Assembly: GCF_004168625.1 (NCBI RefSeq)
Contig: NZ_SDWW01000017.1
Coordinates: forward strand, 1-64,000
Source of the DNA: Pengzhenrongella frigida
GTDB lineage: Bacteria > Actinomycetota > Actinomycetes > Actinomycetales > Cellulomonadaceae
Direction: 5' to 3'
Length of the DNA stretch: 64,000 nucleotides
The translations under genes were made by a program, and so were the position numbers. How positions within the stretch are numbered: the stretch's first letter is position 1; every line of letters starts with the position of its first letter. The notes below the pieces were generated by a model. It was not told the origin of the DNA. It did not search any database and worked only from the letters and a program-made list of their open reading frames with translations. Shown one piece after another: positions 17,112 to 27,253 of this stretch.

Positions 17112-17166
17112 ACATATCGAGGATCGATACGTTGAGACCAAACTTACATATCGATCCTCGATATGT
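17112..17166. promoter_or_regulatory. Paired palindromic operator upstream of the DUF2975-HTH operon
   Basis: Two near-identical 21-bp sites lie in opposite orientation, 17112-17132 and 17146-17166, matching at 20 of 21 positions. The second contains a perfect 7-3-7 palindrome, ATATCGATCCTCGATAT, flanked by ACAT and ATGT. The layout resembles binding sites described for PadR-type regulators in actinobacteria; that is inference. It lies 20 bases upstream of the DUF2975 start and about 50 bases before the divergent acyltransferase start, so it could control both. Confidence 0.7.
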
Positions 17167-17204
17167 CCAGTCCTCCGGGTTGCGGTTTAACATGTCTTTA
17201 CGCT

Positions 17205-17210
17205 TACAGT
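17205..17210 (+). promoter_or_regulatory. Probable -10 box of the acyltransferase gene (leaderless)
   Basis: TACAGT ends six bases before ATG 17217. A TTGCGG at 17180-17185 is a possible -35 with a 19-base spacer. No ribosome binding site lies between, which suggests a leaderless transcript. Confidence 0.45.
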
Positions 17211-17216
17211 CGATCG

Positions 17217-18515
17217 ATGCCCCTAGCGACTCTGCCGACCTCAGCCGCGCCGCCACCCACCCCGCTCGAAGCCCGTCACACCCCCCGTCCCGAACGCGAG
17301 AAGCCGGCTGCCCCGCCGCGCCGCGCCCGCCTCGGGGCCCTCGACGCGCTGCGGTTCTTCGCCGCGATGGCGGTGCTGATCTACCACTTCACGGTGCGCA
17401 ACTCGCAGGCATGGGGCCGCCCCCCGGCCGAGGTCTTCCCGAACGCGGGGGAGTGGCTGATGTATGGCGCGCTCGGCCCGGAGCTGTTTCTGGTGATCAG
17501 CGGGTTCGTCATCCTCATGACCGCCTGGGACCGGAGCGTGGCCAACGTCGCGGCCTCCCGGATCGCGCGACTGTTCCCGGCCTACTGGTCGGGCGTGCTG
17601 CTCACCGGCGCCCTGCTGCTGTGGATCTGGCCGGGCGGCAAGAACGTCACCGCCGGCGAGGTCGCGGTCAACCTCACGATGCTGCAGTCGCTGTTCGACG
17701 TCGGCAACGTCGACGGCGTCTACTGGACGCTCTGGGCCGAGCTGCGGTTCTACGTGCTGATCGTCGTGTTCGTGGCGATCGGCATCACCCGCCGCCGGGT
17801 GCTGGCGTTCGCGGCGCTCTGGCCGGGCCTTGCCCTGGTCGCCGACGCCGCCGGGCCCGGCTGGCTGCGGACCGTGCTGGTCGCCGAGTACGCGCCGCTG
17901 TTCGCCATCGGCATGCTGCTGTTCCTCATCCGCCGCGAGGGCCACTCCGCGCGAGCCTGGTGGCTGGTCGCGGCGAACACCGCCGCGGCGGTCTGGCTCG
18001 TCGTGCCCGATCAGCTGGTCAAGCAGCTCCGGAACACCGACCATGCACCGTCGGCGCTCGTCCTCGGGCTGCTCGTGGTGGCCTGTGTCGCCCTGGTCGT
18101 CGTGGTCACGCTGACGCCCGTGTCGCGGCTCGACTGGCGCTGGCTGACCACGCTCGGGGCGCTGACGTACCCGCTCTACCTCGTGCACGAGCACTGGGGC
18201 TGGTGGATCATCTCGAACCTCACCGGCACGCTGCCGCCGTACCTGGTGCTCGCGCTGGCGACGGCGTTCTCCCTCGCCCTGGCCGCCGGGATCCACTTCG
18301 GGGTCGAGCGGCGGGTCGGTCCGCGGTTGCGGTCCACGGCACAGGCGGGGCTGGAGCGCGCGGGGGACGTCGCGCGCGGCCTGACGGCGGGTCAGGGGGT
18401 CGGCAGGCCGCCCACGGGTCCGGCGGGGAGGGTCCCTGCCAGGATCGCGGCAAAGAACGCCGGCGACGTGTCCGGGTCGAGCTGCACCGTCGAGCCGATG
18501 TCCCCCGGTCGGTAG
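17217..18515 (+). CDS. Acyltransferase 3 family membrane protein
   Basis: A 432-residue polytopic protein with about ten helices. After a Pro-rich N-terminus, LDALRFFAAMAVLIYHFTVRNS holds the conserved His of the acyltransferase 3 family, and GPELFLVISGFVIL and ASRIARLFPAYW follow in order. Such proteins O-acylate surface glycans. The last 41 residues run antisense to the end of the LCP gene: the two genes overlap tail-to-tail by 124 bases. It lacks the SGNH domain seen in the acyltransferase at 30-32 kb. Confidence 0.88.
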   Translation: MPLATLPTSAAPPPTPLEARHTPRPEREKPAAPPRRARLGALDALRFFAAMAVLIYHFTVRNSQAWGRPPAEVFPNAGEWLMYGALGPELFLVISGFVILMTAWDRSVANVAASRIARLFPAYWSGVLLTGALLLWIWPGGKNVTAGEVAVNLTMLQSLFDVGNVDGVYWTLWAELRFYVLIVVFVAIGITRRRVLAFAALWPGLALVADAAGPGWLRTVLVAEYAPLFAIGMLLFLIRREGHSARAWWLVAANTAAAVWLVVPDQLVKQLRNTDHAPSALVLGLLVVACVALVVVVTLTPVSRLDWRWLTTLGALTYPLYLVHEHWGWWIISNLTGTLPPYLVLALATAFSLALAAGIHFGVERRVGPRLRSTAQAGLERAGDVARGLTAGQGVGRPPTGPAGRVPARIAAKNAGDVSGSSCTVEPMSPGR

Positions 18516-19759
18516 TCCGGGTTGGAGATCGGCGGCGTGCCGCGGATCCCTTCCGGGCCGGTCGCCTTGCGGAACGCGAGCGCAAGGCGCCCCAGGTCGA
18601 CGATGTCCGTCTCGTTGCTCACCTGGACCGCGCCGAGGCCGGTCCGGATCAGGCTCACCTGCTTGCCCGGGTGCAGCGCGAGCGACGGCGTCGCGATCGT
18701 CGAGGTCAGCGCCGAGATGAGCTGCTGCTGGCGCTTGGCTCGGCCGATGTCGCCCTCGCGGTCGGCCTTGCGCATCCGTGAGAAAGCGAGCGCCATGTTG
18801 CCGTCGACGACCTTGCAGCCCGGTGCGTCCCAGGCGAGGCCGGAGTCGACGTCGAACAGCGGGAAGTCGACATGATTGACCGCCGGGTCGAGGCACAGCT
18901 CGACGCCGCCGGCGGCGTCGACCACGTTCTTGACCCCGCCGAGGCCGACCTCGACGAAGTGGTCGACGTGGATGCCGGTGAGCTGCTCTACGGTCTCGAC
19001 GAGGAGCGGCGCCTGCCCGAGCGAGTAGGCGGCGTTCAGCTTCGCCGGGCCGTGGCCCGGGATGTCGACGTACGTGTCGCGAGGCAGGCTGATCAGCGCT
19101 GCGGGGCCGCTCTGCGGTACCTGGAGCAGCATGATCGTGTCGGTGCGGGCGCCGGGCGTCTCGTTGTCCTCGATGGTGCCGTCTGCGCGCGAGTCCGACC
19201 CCGCCAGCAGGTACGTCGTGCCGGGCGTGTTCGCAGCGCCCGACAGCGCATCGACGTGCTGGATCTTGCCGTTCGCCCAGATCAGCAGGCCGACCGGCCA
19301 GGCGACCAAGGCGATGACCACGACGGCGGCGATGAGCCCGAGGCGCCTGCGGCGTGAGCCGGGCTGGCGCGGGGGCTTCGGGGGCGATGCGGCGGGCGGG
19401 CGGGCCGGCAGGCGGGTCGGCGGCGTGGCCGTCGGCCGGGGAGGGGTCGTGCCGCGGGATGCGGATGCCCCCGCAGGCAGCTGTCCGGCGCGGGGGCGCG
19501 GGGGAGCCGACGGGGTGGGTGGGCGGCGCGGGGTGCCGATCGGGGTCGCGTGCTCGGTGGCCGCCGGACGCCGGGTCTCGCCGCCGGGCGTGAAGCTCGG
19601 CGGAGGTGCCGAGGGCGTGCGACTGGCCGGCGCGCGCGGGGGACTCGGCCGTGAACCCTGCGCCGAGCGGTGGCCGGCATCGTCGACGGGTTGGGCGTTG
19701 CCGCCCGTGCGGGCGCGGCTGGCACCCGGTGGGCGGCGCGGCTGATCGTCCTGGGGCAC
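18392..19759 (-). CDS. LytR-CpsA-Psr (LCP) family glycopolymer ligase
   Basis: A 455-residue membrane-anchored protein. Residues 1-138 are a long Pro/Arg/Ala-rich cytoplasmic tail, 140-162 form one membrane helix, and the rest is the external LCP domain. YLLAGSDSRADG, ARTDTIMLL, SLPRDTYVDIPGHGPAKLNAAY and FSRMRKADREGDIGRAKRQQ carry the pyrophosphate-binding Arg and Asp residues. LCP enzymes transfer lipid-linked glycopolymers to peptidoglycan. GTG 19759 is chosen because GAGGA lies just upstream and an earlier start would enter the other LCP gene. Second gene after the paralogue at 19767. Confidence 0.92.
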   Translation of the reverse strand: MPQDDQPRRPPGASRARTGGNAQPVDDAGHRSAQGSRPSPPRAPASRTPSAPPPSFTPGGETRRPAATEHATPIGTPRRPPTPSAPPRPRAGQLPAGASASRGTTPPRPTATPPTRLPARPPAASPPKPPRQPGSRRRRLGLIAAVVVIALVAWPVGLLIWANGKIQHVDALSGAANTPGTTYLLAGSDSRADGTIEDNETPGARTDTIMLLQVPQSGPAALISLPRDTYVDIPGHGPAKLNAAYSLGQAPLLVETVEQLTGIHVDHFVEVGLGGVKNVVDAAGGVELCLDPAVNHVDFPLFDVDSGLAWDAPGCKVVDGNMALAFSRMRKADREGDIGRAKRQQQLISALTSTIATPSLALHPGKQVSLIRTGLGAVQVSNETDIVDLGRLALAFRKATGPEGIRGTPPISNPDYRPGDIGSTVQLDPDTSPAFFAAILAGTLPAGPVGGLPTP

Positions 19760-19766
19760 GGGGTCC

Positions 19767-21014
19767 TCAGCCGCAGACCGCGGTGACGTCGTCGGCCGTG
19801 ATGGCGTCCTTGCCCGGCTCCTTCGGCTCGGTCGGCTCGACCGGAGCGGGCTCGACGGCAGGTGCTGCCGGGTCCGGTGTGGCACCCGGGGTTGCGGCCG
19901 GTGTCTCGGCGGCCGGTTCTTCGACTGCCGTGATCGGCTGGTCTGCCGCGAGGTTCGCCCAGATGGCGTCGGCGGCGTCGGTCATCACGACCCGGTTCGG
20001 ATCCGACGGCGCGGTGGCGAACGGGATGGTCATGAACGTGATGCTGCCACTCGCCGTGCCGCGCAGGCTGAAGGCGAGGCCGGAGAGATTGGGGATCGAT
20101 GCCAGGTTCGGGCTGGCCGTGATCGACGACGTCGCTGCGCTGAGGAACTGCAGCAGCTCGGGCACGTCGGTGAGGAGGTTCTTCGACTGCACCGCGCGCA
20201 CGGTGGCGGCGAGCAGCTCCTGCTGGCGGCCGATCCGGTTCGTGTCGGAACCATCGCCGACCCCTGTCCCGGTGCGGGCCCGGGCGAAGGCGAGCGCCGT
20301 CGTGCCGTCGAGGGTCTGCTGCCCGGCGGTCAGGTGCAGGCCCGCCTTCGGCGAGTCCATGTCGTTCGGCACGCAGATCGGCACTCCGCCGAGTGCATCG
20401 ACCATGCGGGTGAAGCCGGCGAAGTCGATGACCACGAAGTCGTCCAGCAGGAGGTTGGTGTTCTTCTCGACCGTCTTCCACGCGCACGCCGCCGCGTCGG
20501 AGACCTCACCGCTCTCGGATCCGATCGAGAACGCCGAGTTGAACTGCCCCTTCTGGGCCTTCGAGCTGGTGCCGTCGGAGCGTTCGCACGCGGGGATGTC
20601 GACGAGCGTGTCGCGCGGGATCGACACCAGATCGGCACGGGTCCGGTCGGCCGAGAGGTGCAGCACGATCGTGGTGTCCGAGCGCATGCCCGACACCTCG
20701 CCGCCGATCTCGGCGTTCTCGCCGTCGCGCACGTCCGAGCCCATGAGCAGGATGTTGAGCGCCCGCCCCGCGTTCGGGTCGTTCGGGTCCGGCGTGACGG
20801 CCGCTGCCGGCCGGTCGTCGCCGAGCAGGTCGCTGATGTCCGCGGACTGGATGTTCCCCTGCAGCTTCGTGTACGCCGTGGCGACTCCGGTCACGCTGAA
20901 CGCGAGCAGCGCCGTGACGGCGAGCGCCGTGCCGAACACGATCCGGTGGGTCTCGGGTCGGCGGGCGTGACGCGCGGCGTGCGGGCGCGCAGAGGTTGCG
21001 TGATGAGAGGGCAC
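19767..21014 (-). CDS. LytR-CpsA-Psr (LCP) family glycopolymer ligase
   Basis: A 415-residue protein with one membrane helix at about 25-47 and an external LCP domain: ILLMGSDVRDGE, MRSDTTIVLHL, SIPRDTLVDIP and FARARTGTGVGDGSDTNRIGRQQ. The C-terminal 60 residues are Pro/Glu/Ala-rich and end in a short tail with a Cys. The LCP catalytic core is complete. It precedes the second LCP gene by seven bases, so the two are probably co-transcribed. A minus-strand TAAACT about 15 bases upstream of the ATG is a candidate -10. Confidence 0.92.
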   Translation of the reverse strand: MPSHHATSARPHAARHARRPETHRIVFGTALAVTALLAFSVTGVATAYTKLQGNIQSADISDLLGDDRPAAAVTPDPNDPNAGRALNILLMGSDVRDGENAEIGGEVSGMRSDTTIVLHLSADRTRADLVSIPRDTLVDIPACERSDGTSSKAQKGQFNSAFSIGSESGEVSDAAACAWKTVEKNTNLLLDDFVVIDFAGFTRMVDALGGVPICVPNDMDSPKAGLHLTAGQQTLDGTTALAFARARTGTGVGDGSDTNRIGRQQELLAATVRAVQSKNLLTDVPELLQFLSAATSSITASPNLASIPNLSGLAFSLRGTASGSITFMTIPFATAPSDPNRVVMTDAADAIWANLAADQPITAVEEPAAETPAATPGATPDPAAPAVEPAPVEPTEPKEPGKDAITADDVTAVCG

Positions 21015-21129
21015 CTGAGGAGTTTAGGGTGCCGGGCTGGACGTTTGCTGGATCTGGGGGGTCGCGGCGTGGAGGACCTGTGCACATCCACCGCCGCGCG
21101 GGCCCGTCTGGCCCGCGCGGTCGCCTCGG

Positions 21130-22230
<1,101 letters not shown>

Positions 22231-22354
22231 TCAGTTTGTCTTGATAACGTGCGATGGGGAAGAAAAGGTCTCGGACGAGCGTGGCGGTGCTTGACCACGG
22301 TCCGGCGCCGCTCGACACTGCCGAAGGTCGAACTTTCCAGAGGTCAGGATTCTC

Positions 22355-24229
22355 ATGTATCTGCAGTTCGCACTCGTGGCACTGCTCGCGCTCACCGGGC
22401 TCGCGCAATCCGGCCCCTCGGAGCACGACGCGCGCGCCCACGATCGAGCGGTCGTCGCGTCGGTCGCCAGCCCGGAAGCAGAGGCACCGACGCTCGAGGA
22501 GCGCGACATCGTCGTCCCCCCGGTCGACGCGACGGGCGGGGTCGAGGCACCCGTCGAGCCGCTCGCGACCCCGTCGGACGTCGACCCGGTCGTCGCCGAC
22601 CAGCTGGTCACCCCCGAACGCCTGGAGAGCGCAGTGGTCGAAGCCGCCGGCTTCCAGACGCTCGGGATGACCTGGCCCGAGGACTCCGAGGTGGGCGAGC
22701 TCGCCGGCCAGGTGCGGACGCGGGCCGACGGAACGTGGTCCGAGTGGATCGACCTCGTGCCGGCGGACGACGCCCCCGACGCCGGCACCGCCGATGCGGC
22801 ACATGCCCTGCGCGGCGGCACGGACTCCATCGCGATCGGGGACGCCGACGCCGTGCAGCTCTCCTTCGCGGCCACGGCCGAGGGGGGACCGGACGGCCTG
22901 AGCCTGGCGCTCGTCGGATCGCCGCTGTCCGCCGTGACCGACGGGGTGGTCGGCACCTCGGCGAGCAGCGACGCCACGGTACGGACGGCGGCGTACTCCA
23001 CCGGACTCGTCAAGGCGGTGCCCGCACCTCGGGTGATCTCGCGCGCCGAGTGGCAGGCCCCCGCGCAGGTGTGCGCGCCGGACGTCGCGTCGTCGCTCGT
23101 GGGTGCAGTCGTGCACCACACCGCAGGCTCGAACAACTACTCCTCCGTCGCCGAGGCGATGCAGCAGATTCGCAATGACGCCGCCTATCACATCAGCGGG
23201 CGCGGCTGGTGCGACATCGGCTACAACTTCATCGTCGACAAGTGGGGAAACATCTACGAGGGCCGCGCCAACAGCCTCAACCAGGCGGTCATCGGCGTGC
23301 ACGCGGGTGGCTTCAACACCGGCACGGTCGGCGTGTCCATGCTGGGGACCTACGGCGCGATGCCGTCGGCGGCGACCCAGGACGGCGTCGCACGCATCAT
23401 CGGGTGGCGTCTCGGGTCCTACGGGGTCAACCCGCAGGGATCGATGTCCTACAGCACCGGCGCCGGCGAGAACTCGAAGTTCATCAACCAGACGGTGAAC
23501 CTGCCGCGGGTGATCGGGCATCGCGACGTGGCCTACACGGCGTGCCCCGGGGACGGCGGCTACGCAGCGCTCGGGTGGATCCGGGCGCGCGCCGCGTCCT
23601 TCGCCTACTCCGGGCCGCTCGTCTCGGCGCTCTACTCGGACATGCTCGGACGCGTCGTCGACCAGGGCGGGCTCGCTGCCTGGACCGGTGCGCTGAACAA
23701 CGGGACGAGCGCTGGCCAGCTCGCCAGCACCCTGGCGATCAGCCAGGAATACGCGACCACCGAGGTGCGGCGGGCCTACGTCGACGTCCTGCGCAGGCAG
23801 CCCGACGATGCCGGCCTGGTCAACTGGACGAACGCGGTCATGGGTGGGGTGCTCCGCCCGGAGGACCTGCGCGGTGCCCTGATCGCCAGCCAGGAGTACT
23901 ACAACAACGCCGGCGGTAGCGATCCCGCCTACATCACGGCGCTCTACCGCGACATCCTGTTCCGGGCACCGCAGGCCGCAGAAGCCTCCGGGTGGCTGTC
24001 GGTCATTGCGACCACGGGCCGCGGGACGGTCTCCCACGGGGTCTGGAAATCCATGGAGAGCGCCCGGATCCGCGTGGACGAGGCCTACCACCAGTACCTC
24101 GGTCGGTCCGCCGACCAGGCGGGGATCGGTGGCTGGGCGCCCGTCCTTCAGTCCCGGGGCGAGGGTGCGTTGCGCTCGGCGATCGTCGACAGTGACGAGT
24201 ACATGCAGCGGGCCTTCGCCCGATTCTGA
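22355..24229 (+). CDS. Secreted N-acetylmuramoyl-L-alanine amidase (PGRP type) with four DUF4214 repeats
   Basis: A 624-residue exported protein. The first 20 residues are hydrophobic but lack basic residues, so the signal is atypical. Residues 225-410 are a peptidoglycan-recognition amidase: VISRAEWQAP, VVHHTAGSNNY (Zn His), GYNFIVDKWGNIYEGRA and IGHRDVAYTACPGDG (second Zn His and Cys). Residues 420-624 are four repeats of the type LYSDMLGRVVDQGGL...W...SQEY, matching DUF4214. It would cleave or bind peptidoglycan in the wall. A possible promoter is TTGACC at 22291-22296 with GACACT at 22314-22319. It is divergent from rmlB. Confidence 0.9.
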   Translation: MYLQFALVALLALTGLAQSGPSEHDARAHDRAVVASVASPEAEAPTLEERDIVVPPVDATGGVEAPVEPLATPSDVDPVVADQLVTPERLESAVVEAAGFQTLGMTWPEDSEVGELAGQVRTRADGTWSEWIDLVPADDAPDAGTADAAHALRGGTDSIAIGDADAVQLSFAATAEGGPDGLSLALVGSPLSAVTDGVVGTSASSDATVRTAAYSTGLVKAVPAPRVISRAEWQAPAQVCAPDVASSLVGAVVHHTAGSNNYSSVAEAMQQIRNDAAYHISGRGWCDIGYNFIVDKWGNIYEGRANSLNQAVIGVHAGGFNTGTVGVSMLGTYGAMPSAATQDGVARIIGWRLGSYGVNPQGSMSYSTGAGENSKFINQTVNLPRVIGHRDVAYTACPGDGGYAALGWIRARAASFAYSGPLVSALYSDMLGRVVDQGGLAAWTGALNNGTSAGQLASTLAISQEYATTEVRRAYVDVLRRQPDDAGLVNWTNAVMGGVLRPEDLRGALIASQEYYNNAGGSDPAYITALYRDILFRAPQAAEASGWLSVIATTGRGTVSHGVWKSMESARIRVDEAYHQYLGRSADQAGIGGWAPVLQSRGEGALRSAIVDSDEYMQRAFARF

Positions 24230-24285
24230 GCCCAGCGACCCCTCGCGAGACGTTGCACTGGATCGCCCTCGGCAATCACGCCGAG

Positions 24286-24291
24286 TAGACT
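24286..24291 (+). promoter_or_regulatory. Probable -10 box of the 24.4-30.0 kb operon
   Basis: TAGACT stands alone in the 138-base gap after the amidase gene, about 76 bases before the first start codon of the five-gene operon. No convincing -35 was found. Confidence 0.35.
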
Positions 24292-24367
24292 GCCAGCGCT
24301 CCGGCGTGAAGCGTGGGGCTCATGGCCTGTTGAGCGGTCGTGCCATGTCGGAGAAGGGTGCTGTGTC

Positions 24368-25453
24368 TTGGCGGATGACCGGGGACGGAACGTCGATCTG
24401 AGTGTCGTGATCCCCGCTTTCAACTCGGCGCCCTACCTCCGCAGCACGCTGGACGCGTGCGCACTCGCGCTCGGTCGGACGGGATGGTCCGCCGAGGTGA
24501 TCGTGGTGGACGACGGCTCCACGGACGGCACCGGGGACCTCATCGAACAGTGGGCGGGTGACTTCCCGGTCGAGCTTCGGGTGGTACGGCAGTCGAACAA
24601 GGGCCGCTTCCTCGCCCGGTGGACCGGCCTCGAGGTGGCGACCGGGGGCAACGTGCTGCTGCTCGACAGCCGCGTGATCCTCGGCCCCGACGTCCTGCGG
24701 CACATCGAGCGGTCCCTCACCGCGAACCCCGCGCGGCAGGTGTGGAACGGTCACGCGATCACGGACCCCGACGCACCCCTCGTCGGACATTTCTGGGAGG
24801 TCCCGGTCCATGTGTTCTGGGGCGACTTCCTCGGCAACCCGCGTCCGATCGAGTTCGGGGTCGACAACTTCAACCGCTACCCGAAGGGCACCGGTGTGTT
24901 CTTCGCCCCTCGGCAGGTCTTGATGGACGCCTGCCGCGACGCCTGGCCCGAGGGTGATGCGGCGCTGGCCAGCGATGACACCAAGGTCATCCGAGGCATC
25001 GCGGCGCGCCACCCGATCCAGCTCGACCCGGAGTTCTGGGCGACCTACCGGCCGCGGACCAATGTGCGCGACTTCGTGCGGCACAGCTTCGGCCGTGGGA
25101 CCTTCCTGGTCGACAGCTTCGGTGGCACGTCCGCCGGGTGGAGCATCGCCCTGCTCGTGCTCGCCGTCCTTCCGCTCGCCCTCCTGGCCGCCCTCGTCGC
25201 GGTGGCAGTGGCAGCAGGCTGGTGGGCGTTCGGCGCGGTCGTCGCCGCGTGTCTGCTCGCCGCATGCCTGCCGGCCGCCGTGGCCGCCGTCCGCGGCTGT
25301 CCTGCGCGCGGGGTCCTGGCCTACCTCGTCTTCCTGCCCGTGTTCGTGCTGCCGTACTGGGCCGGACTGGTGCGCGGCCTCGTCGTGCACGGGGCACGGG
25401 TCTTCGGCCGCGCGCCTGTCCCGGTCGCGTCAGCACGGGGGGCGGAGAATTGA
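24368..25453 (+). CDS. Glycosyltransferase family 2 with C-terminal membrane helices
   Basis: A 361-residue GT2. LSVVIPAFNSAPYLRSTL and VIVVDDGSTDGTGDLIE are the nucleotide-binding elements; LLLDSRVILGPDV occupies the DXD position but reads DSR. Two hydrophobic helices at about 265-325 anchor the C-terminus. TTG 24368 is the start that fits a GGAGAAGGG about eight bases upstream. First gene of a coupled operon with the epimerase-like gene, a second GT2, a flippase and a GT-C protein, so it probably initiates or extends the glycan that flippase exports. Confidence 0.8.
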   Translation: MADDRGRNVDLSVVIPAFNSAPYLRSTLDACALALGRTGWSAEVIVVDDGSTDGTGDLIEQWAGDFPVELRVVRQSNKGRFLARWTGLEVATGGNVLLLDSRVILGPDVLRHIERSLTANPARQVWNGHAITDPDAPLVGHFWEVPVHVFWGDFLGNPRPIEFGVDNFNRYPKGTGVFFAPRQVLMDACRDAWPEGDAALASDDTKVIRGIAARHPIQLDPEFWATYRPRTNVRDFVRHSFGRGTFLVDSFGGTSAGWSIALLVLAVLPLALLAALVAVAVAAGWWAFGAVVAACLLAACLPAAVAAVRGCPARGVLAYLVFLPVFVLPYWAGLVRGLVVHGARVFGRAPVPVASARGAEN

Positions 25454-26523
25454 TCGTCTTCTGCTACGGAACGACGGCCGAGGCCATCAAGCTGGCCCCC
25501 GTCATGCATCGCCTGACTCGCAGGGGCGTGCCGTTCCAGCAATGGGTGACCCTGCAGCAGGCGGGCACGGTCCTGGACGCGCTGCCCGCGCTCGGCATCC
25601 CTGAGCCCGACCAGATCCTCGCGGTGGGGAGGTCCGGTCGTCCGCTGGCGGGATCGGTCGACGTCGTCGTGTGGCTGGCGCAGATCGCCCGGTGGGCCGT
25701 GCGCAACCGCCGCTCCCTGCGCCGGTCGCTCGGGAAGCACTCGGTCGTCGTCGTTCATGGCGACACGATGACGAGCGTCGTGGGTGCCGTGCTGGCGAAG
25801 TTCTTCCGGCTCGATTCCGCCCATGTCGAGGCGGGCTTGCGATCGGGCGACTGGCGCAACCCGTTTCCCGAGGAGCTCGACCGGAGGATCGTCGGCCGGC
25901 TGGCCACGGTCCACTACGCGCCGAACGACCTCGCCGCCGGTCACCTCCGGGGCCGCCGCAACGTCGTCATGACCCAGGGCAACACGGTGGTCGACGCCGT
26001 TCTCGACGGGGCTCACGAGGTGGGCGCGGCGAGCGACGACCCGTACGGCGTGCTCCTCCTGCACCGCTTCGAGTTCCTGGGAAACGAGACGTTCGTCCGC
26101 GAGACCCTCGCCCGGGTTCTCGACGGTTCTCCGCACCGGCTGGTGATGGTGGTGGACGACCTGGCCCGCCACGCCCTCCGGGACGCAGTGACGGGGCTGC
26201 CGCCCGACAAGGTGACCATCGTCGACAAGATGCCGCACTCCGAGTTCTCGGCACTGCTCGCGGGGGCGGCCTTCGTCGTCACCGACAGCGGTGGCGTCCA
26301 GGAGGAGACCGCCCTGCTGGGAATCCCCGCGCTCATCCACCGTCGTGCGACCGAACGAAATGACGGGCTCGGCGCCAACGTGCTGCTTTCAGAATGGAAA
26401 CTCGACACCATGGACAGATTCCTGCGCGATTTCGAGTCCTACCGGCGGGAGCCACTGACCCTGGTCGTCTCTCCGTCCGATGCCGTGGTCGACGACCTGG
26501 TGAGCCGCGGCTATGGGAACTGA
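25450..26523 (+). CDS. UDP-N-acetylglucosamine 2-epimerase family protein (divergent)
   Basis: A 357-residue WecB-like GT-B protein. FCYGTTAEAIKLAPVM replaces the standard GTRPE...P opening. HGDTMTS (Asp), HVEAGLRSGD (Glu), PFPEELDRRI (Glu) and VTDSGGVQEE are conserved, and LLLHRFEFLGN takes the place of the usual HRREN His block. All four known catalytic positions appear kept, but the flanking motifs are changed, so it may act on another UDP-sugar or work as a hydrolysing epimerase. TTG start in a TTGA overlap with the GT2. Confidence 0.78.
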   Translation: MIVFCYGTTAEAIKLAPVMHRLTRRGVPFQQWVTLQQAGTVLDALPALGIPEPDQILAVGRSGRPLAGSVDVVVWLAQIARWAVRNRRSLRRSLGKHSVVVVHGDTMTSVVGAVLAKFFRLDSAHVEAGLRSGDWRNPFPEELDRRIVGRLATVHYAPNDLAAGHLRGRRNVVMTQGNTVVDAVLDGAHEVGAASDDPYGVLLLHRFEFLGNETFVRETLARVLDGSPHRLVMVVDDLARHALRDAVTGLPPDKVTIVDKMPHSEFSALLAGAAFVVTDSGGVQEETALLGIPALIHRRATERNDGLGANVLLSEWKLDTMDRFLRDFESYRREPLTLVVSPSDAVVDDLVSRGYGN

Positions 26524-26524
26524 G

Positions 26525-27253
26525 ATGAACGCGGTCTCCGTCGTGGTGCCCGCCTTCCAGGAGGAGGCGAGCATCGTCCCCGCCCTCGAGCGGCTCCTCA
26601 CCGTGCTCGAGAAGTCGGGCCGCACCTTCGAGGTCATCGTCGTGTCCGACGGCAGCACCGACAAGACCGCCCAGCTCGCACGTGAGCTGGATCGTGCCGA
26701 GGTTCGGGTGCTCGAGTACTCGCCGAACCGCGGCAAGGGCCACGCCCTCCGGCACGGCTTCGCGGAGACGAGGTTCCCCCTGGTCGCCTTCATCGACGGC
26801 GACCTCGACCTTGATCCCGTGGTGATTCCCGACTTCCTGGCGATGATCGACGCCGACCAGGCCGACGTCGTCATCGGCTCCAAGCTGCACCCGGGATCGA
26901 CCGTGAGCTACCCGATGTCCCGACGCATCGCGAGCTGGGGATTCCGCCTGGCCACGCGGCTGCTGATCGGCCTCAACCTCGGCGACACCCAGACGGGGGT
27001 CAAGGCGATGCGCCGCGACGCCGTCGCGCCGTCGATCGAGAAGTGCACCGCGACCGGGTTCGCCTTCGACCTGGAGCTCCTCGCGCGACTGGTCGACCGC
27101 AAGCTCCGGGTCGTCGAGGCTCCCGTGGTGCTCGAGTACGAGTTCACCTCGACCGTCGGGGTCAGCTCGATCATCGAGGCGTTGCACGACCTCGTGACGG
27201 TTGCGCGGCACCGTCGAGGCTTCGGCCGGCGCCCGCAGTCGGAGCAGAAATGA
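26525..27253 (+). CDS. Glycosyltransferase family 2 (DPM1-like)
   Basis: A 242-residue GT2 without membrane helices. SVVVPAFQEEASIVPALERLL and VIVVSDGSTDKTAQLA are the nucleotide-binding part, FIDGDLDLDP is the DXD region, and NLGDTQTGVKAMRRD is typical of polyprenyl-phosphate mannose synthases. It may make a polyprenyl-phosphate sugar used by the GT-C protein two genes downstream. Start at ATG 26525, two bases after the epimerase stop; an ATG at 26513 is an alternative. The stop overlaps the flippase start. Confidence 0.85.
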   Translation: MNAVSVVVPAFQEEASIVPALERLLTVLEKSGRTFEVIVVSDGSTDKTAQLARELDRAEVRVLEYSPNRGKGHALRHGFAETRFPLVAFIDGDLDLDPVVIPDFLAMIDADQADVVIGSKLHPGSTVSYPMSRRIASWGFRLATRLLIGLNLGDTQTGVKAMRRDAVAPSIEKCTATGFAFDLELLARLVDRKLRVVEAPVVLEYEFTSTVGVSSIIEALHDLVTVARHRRGFGRRPQSEQK

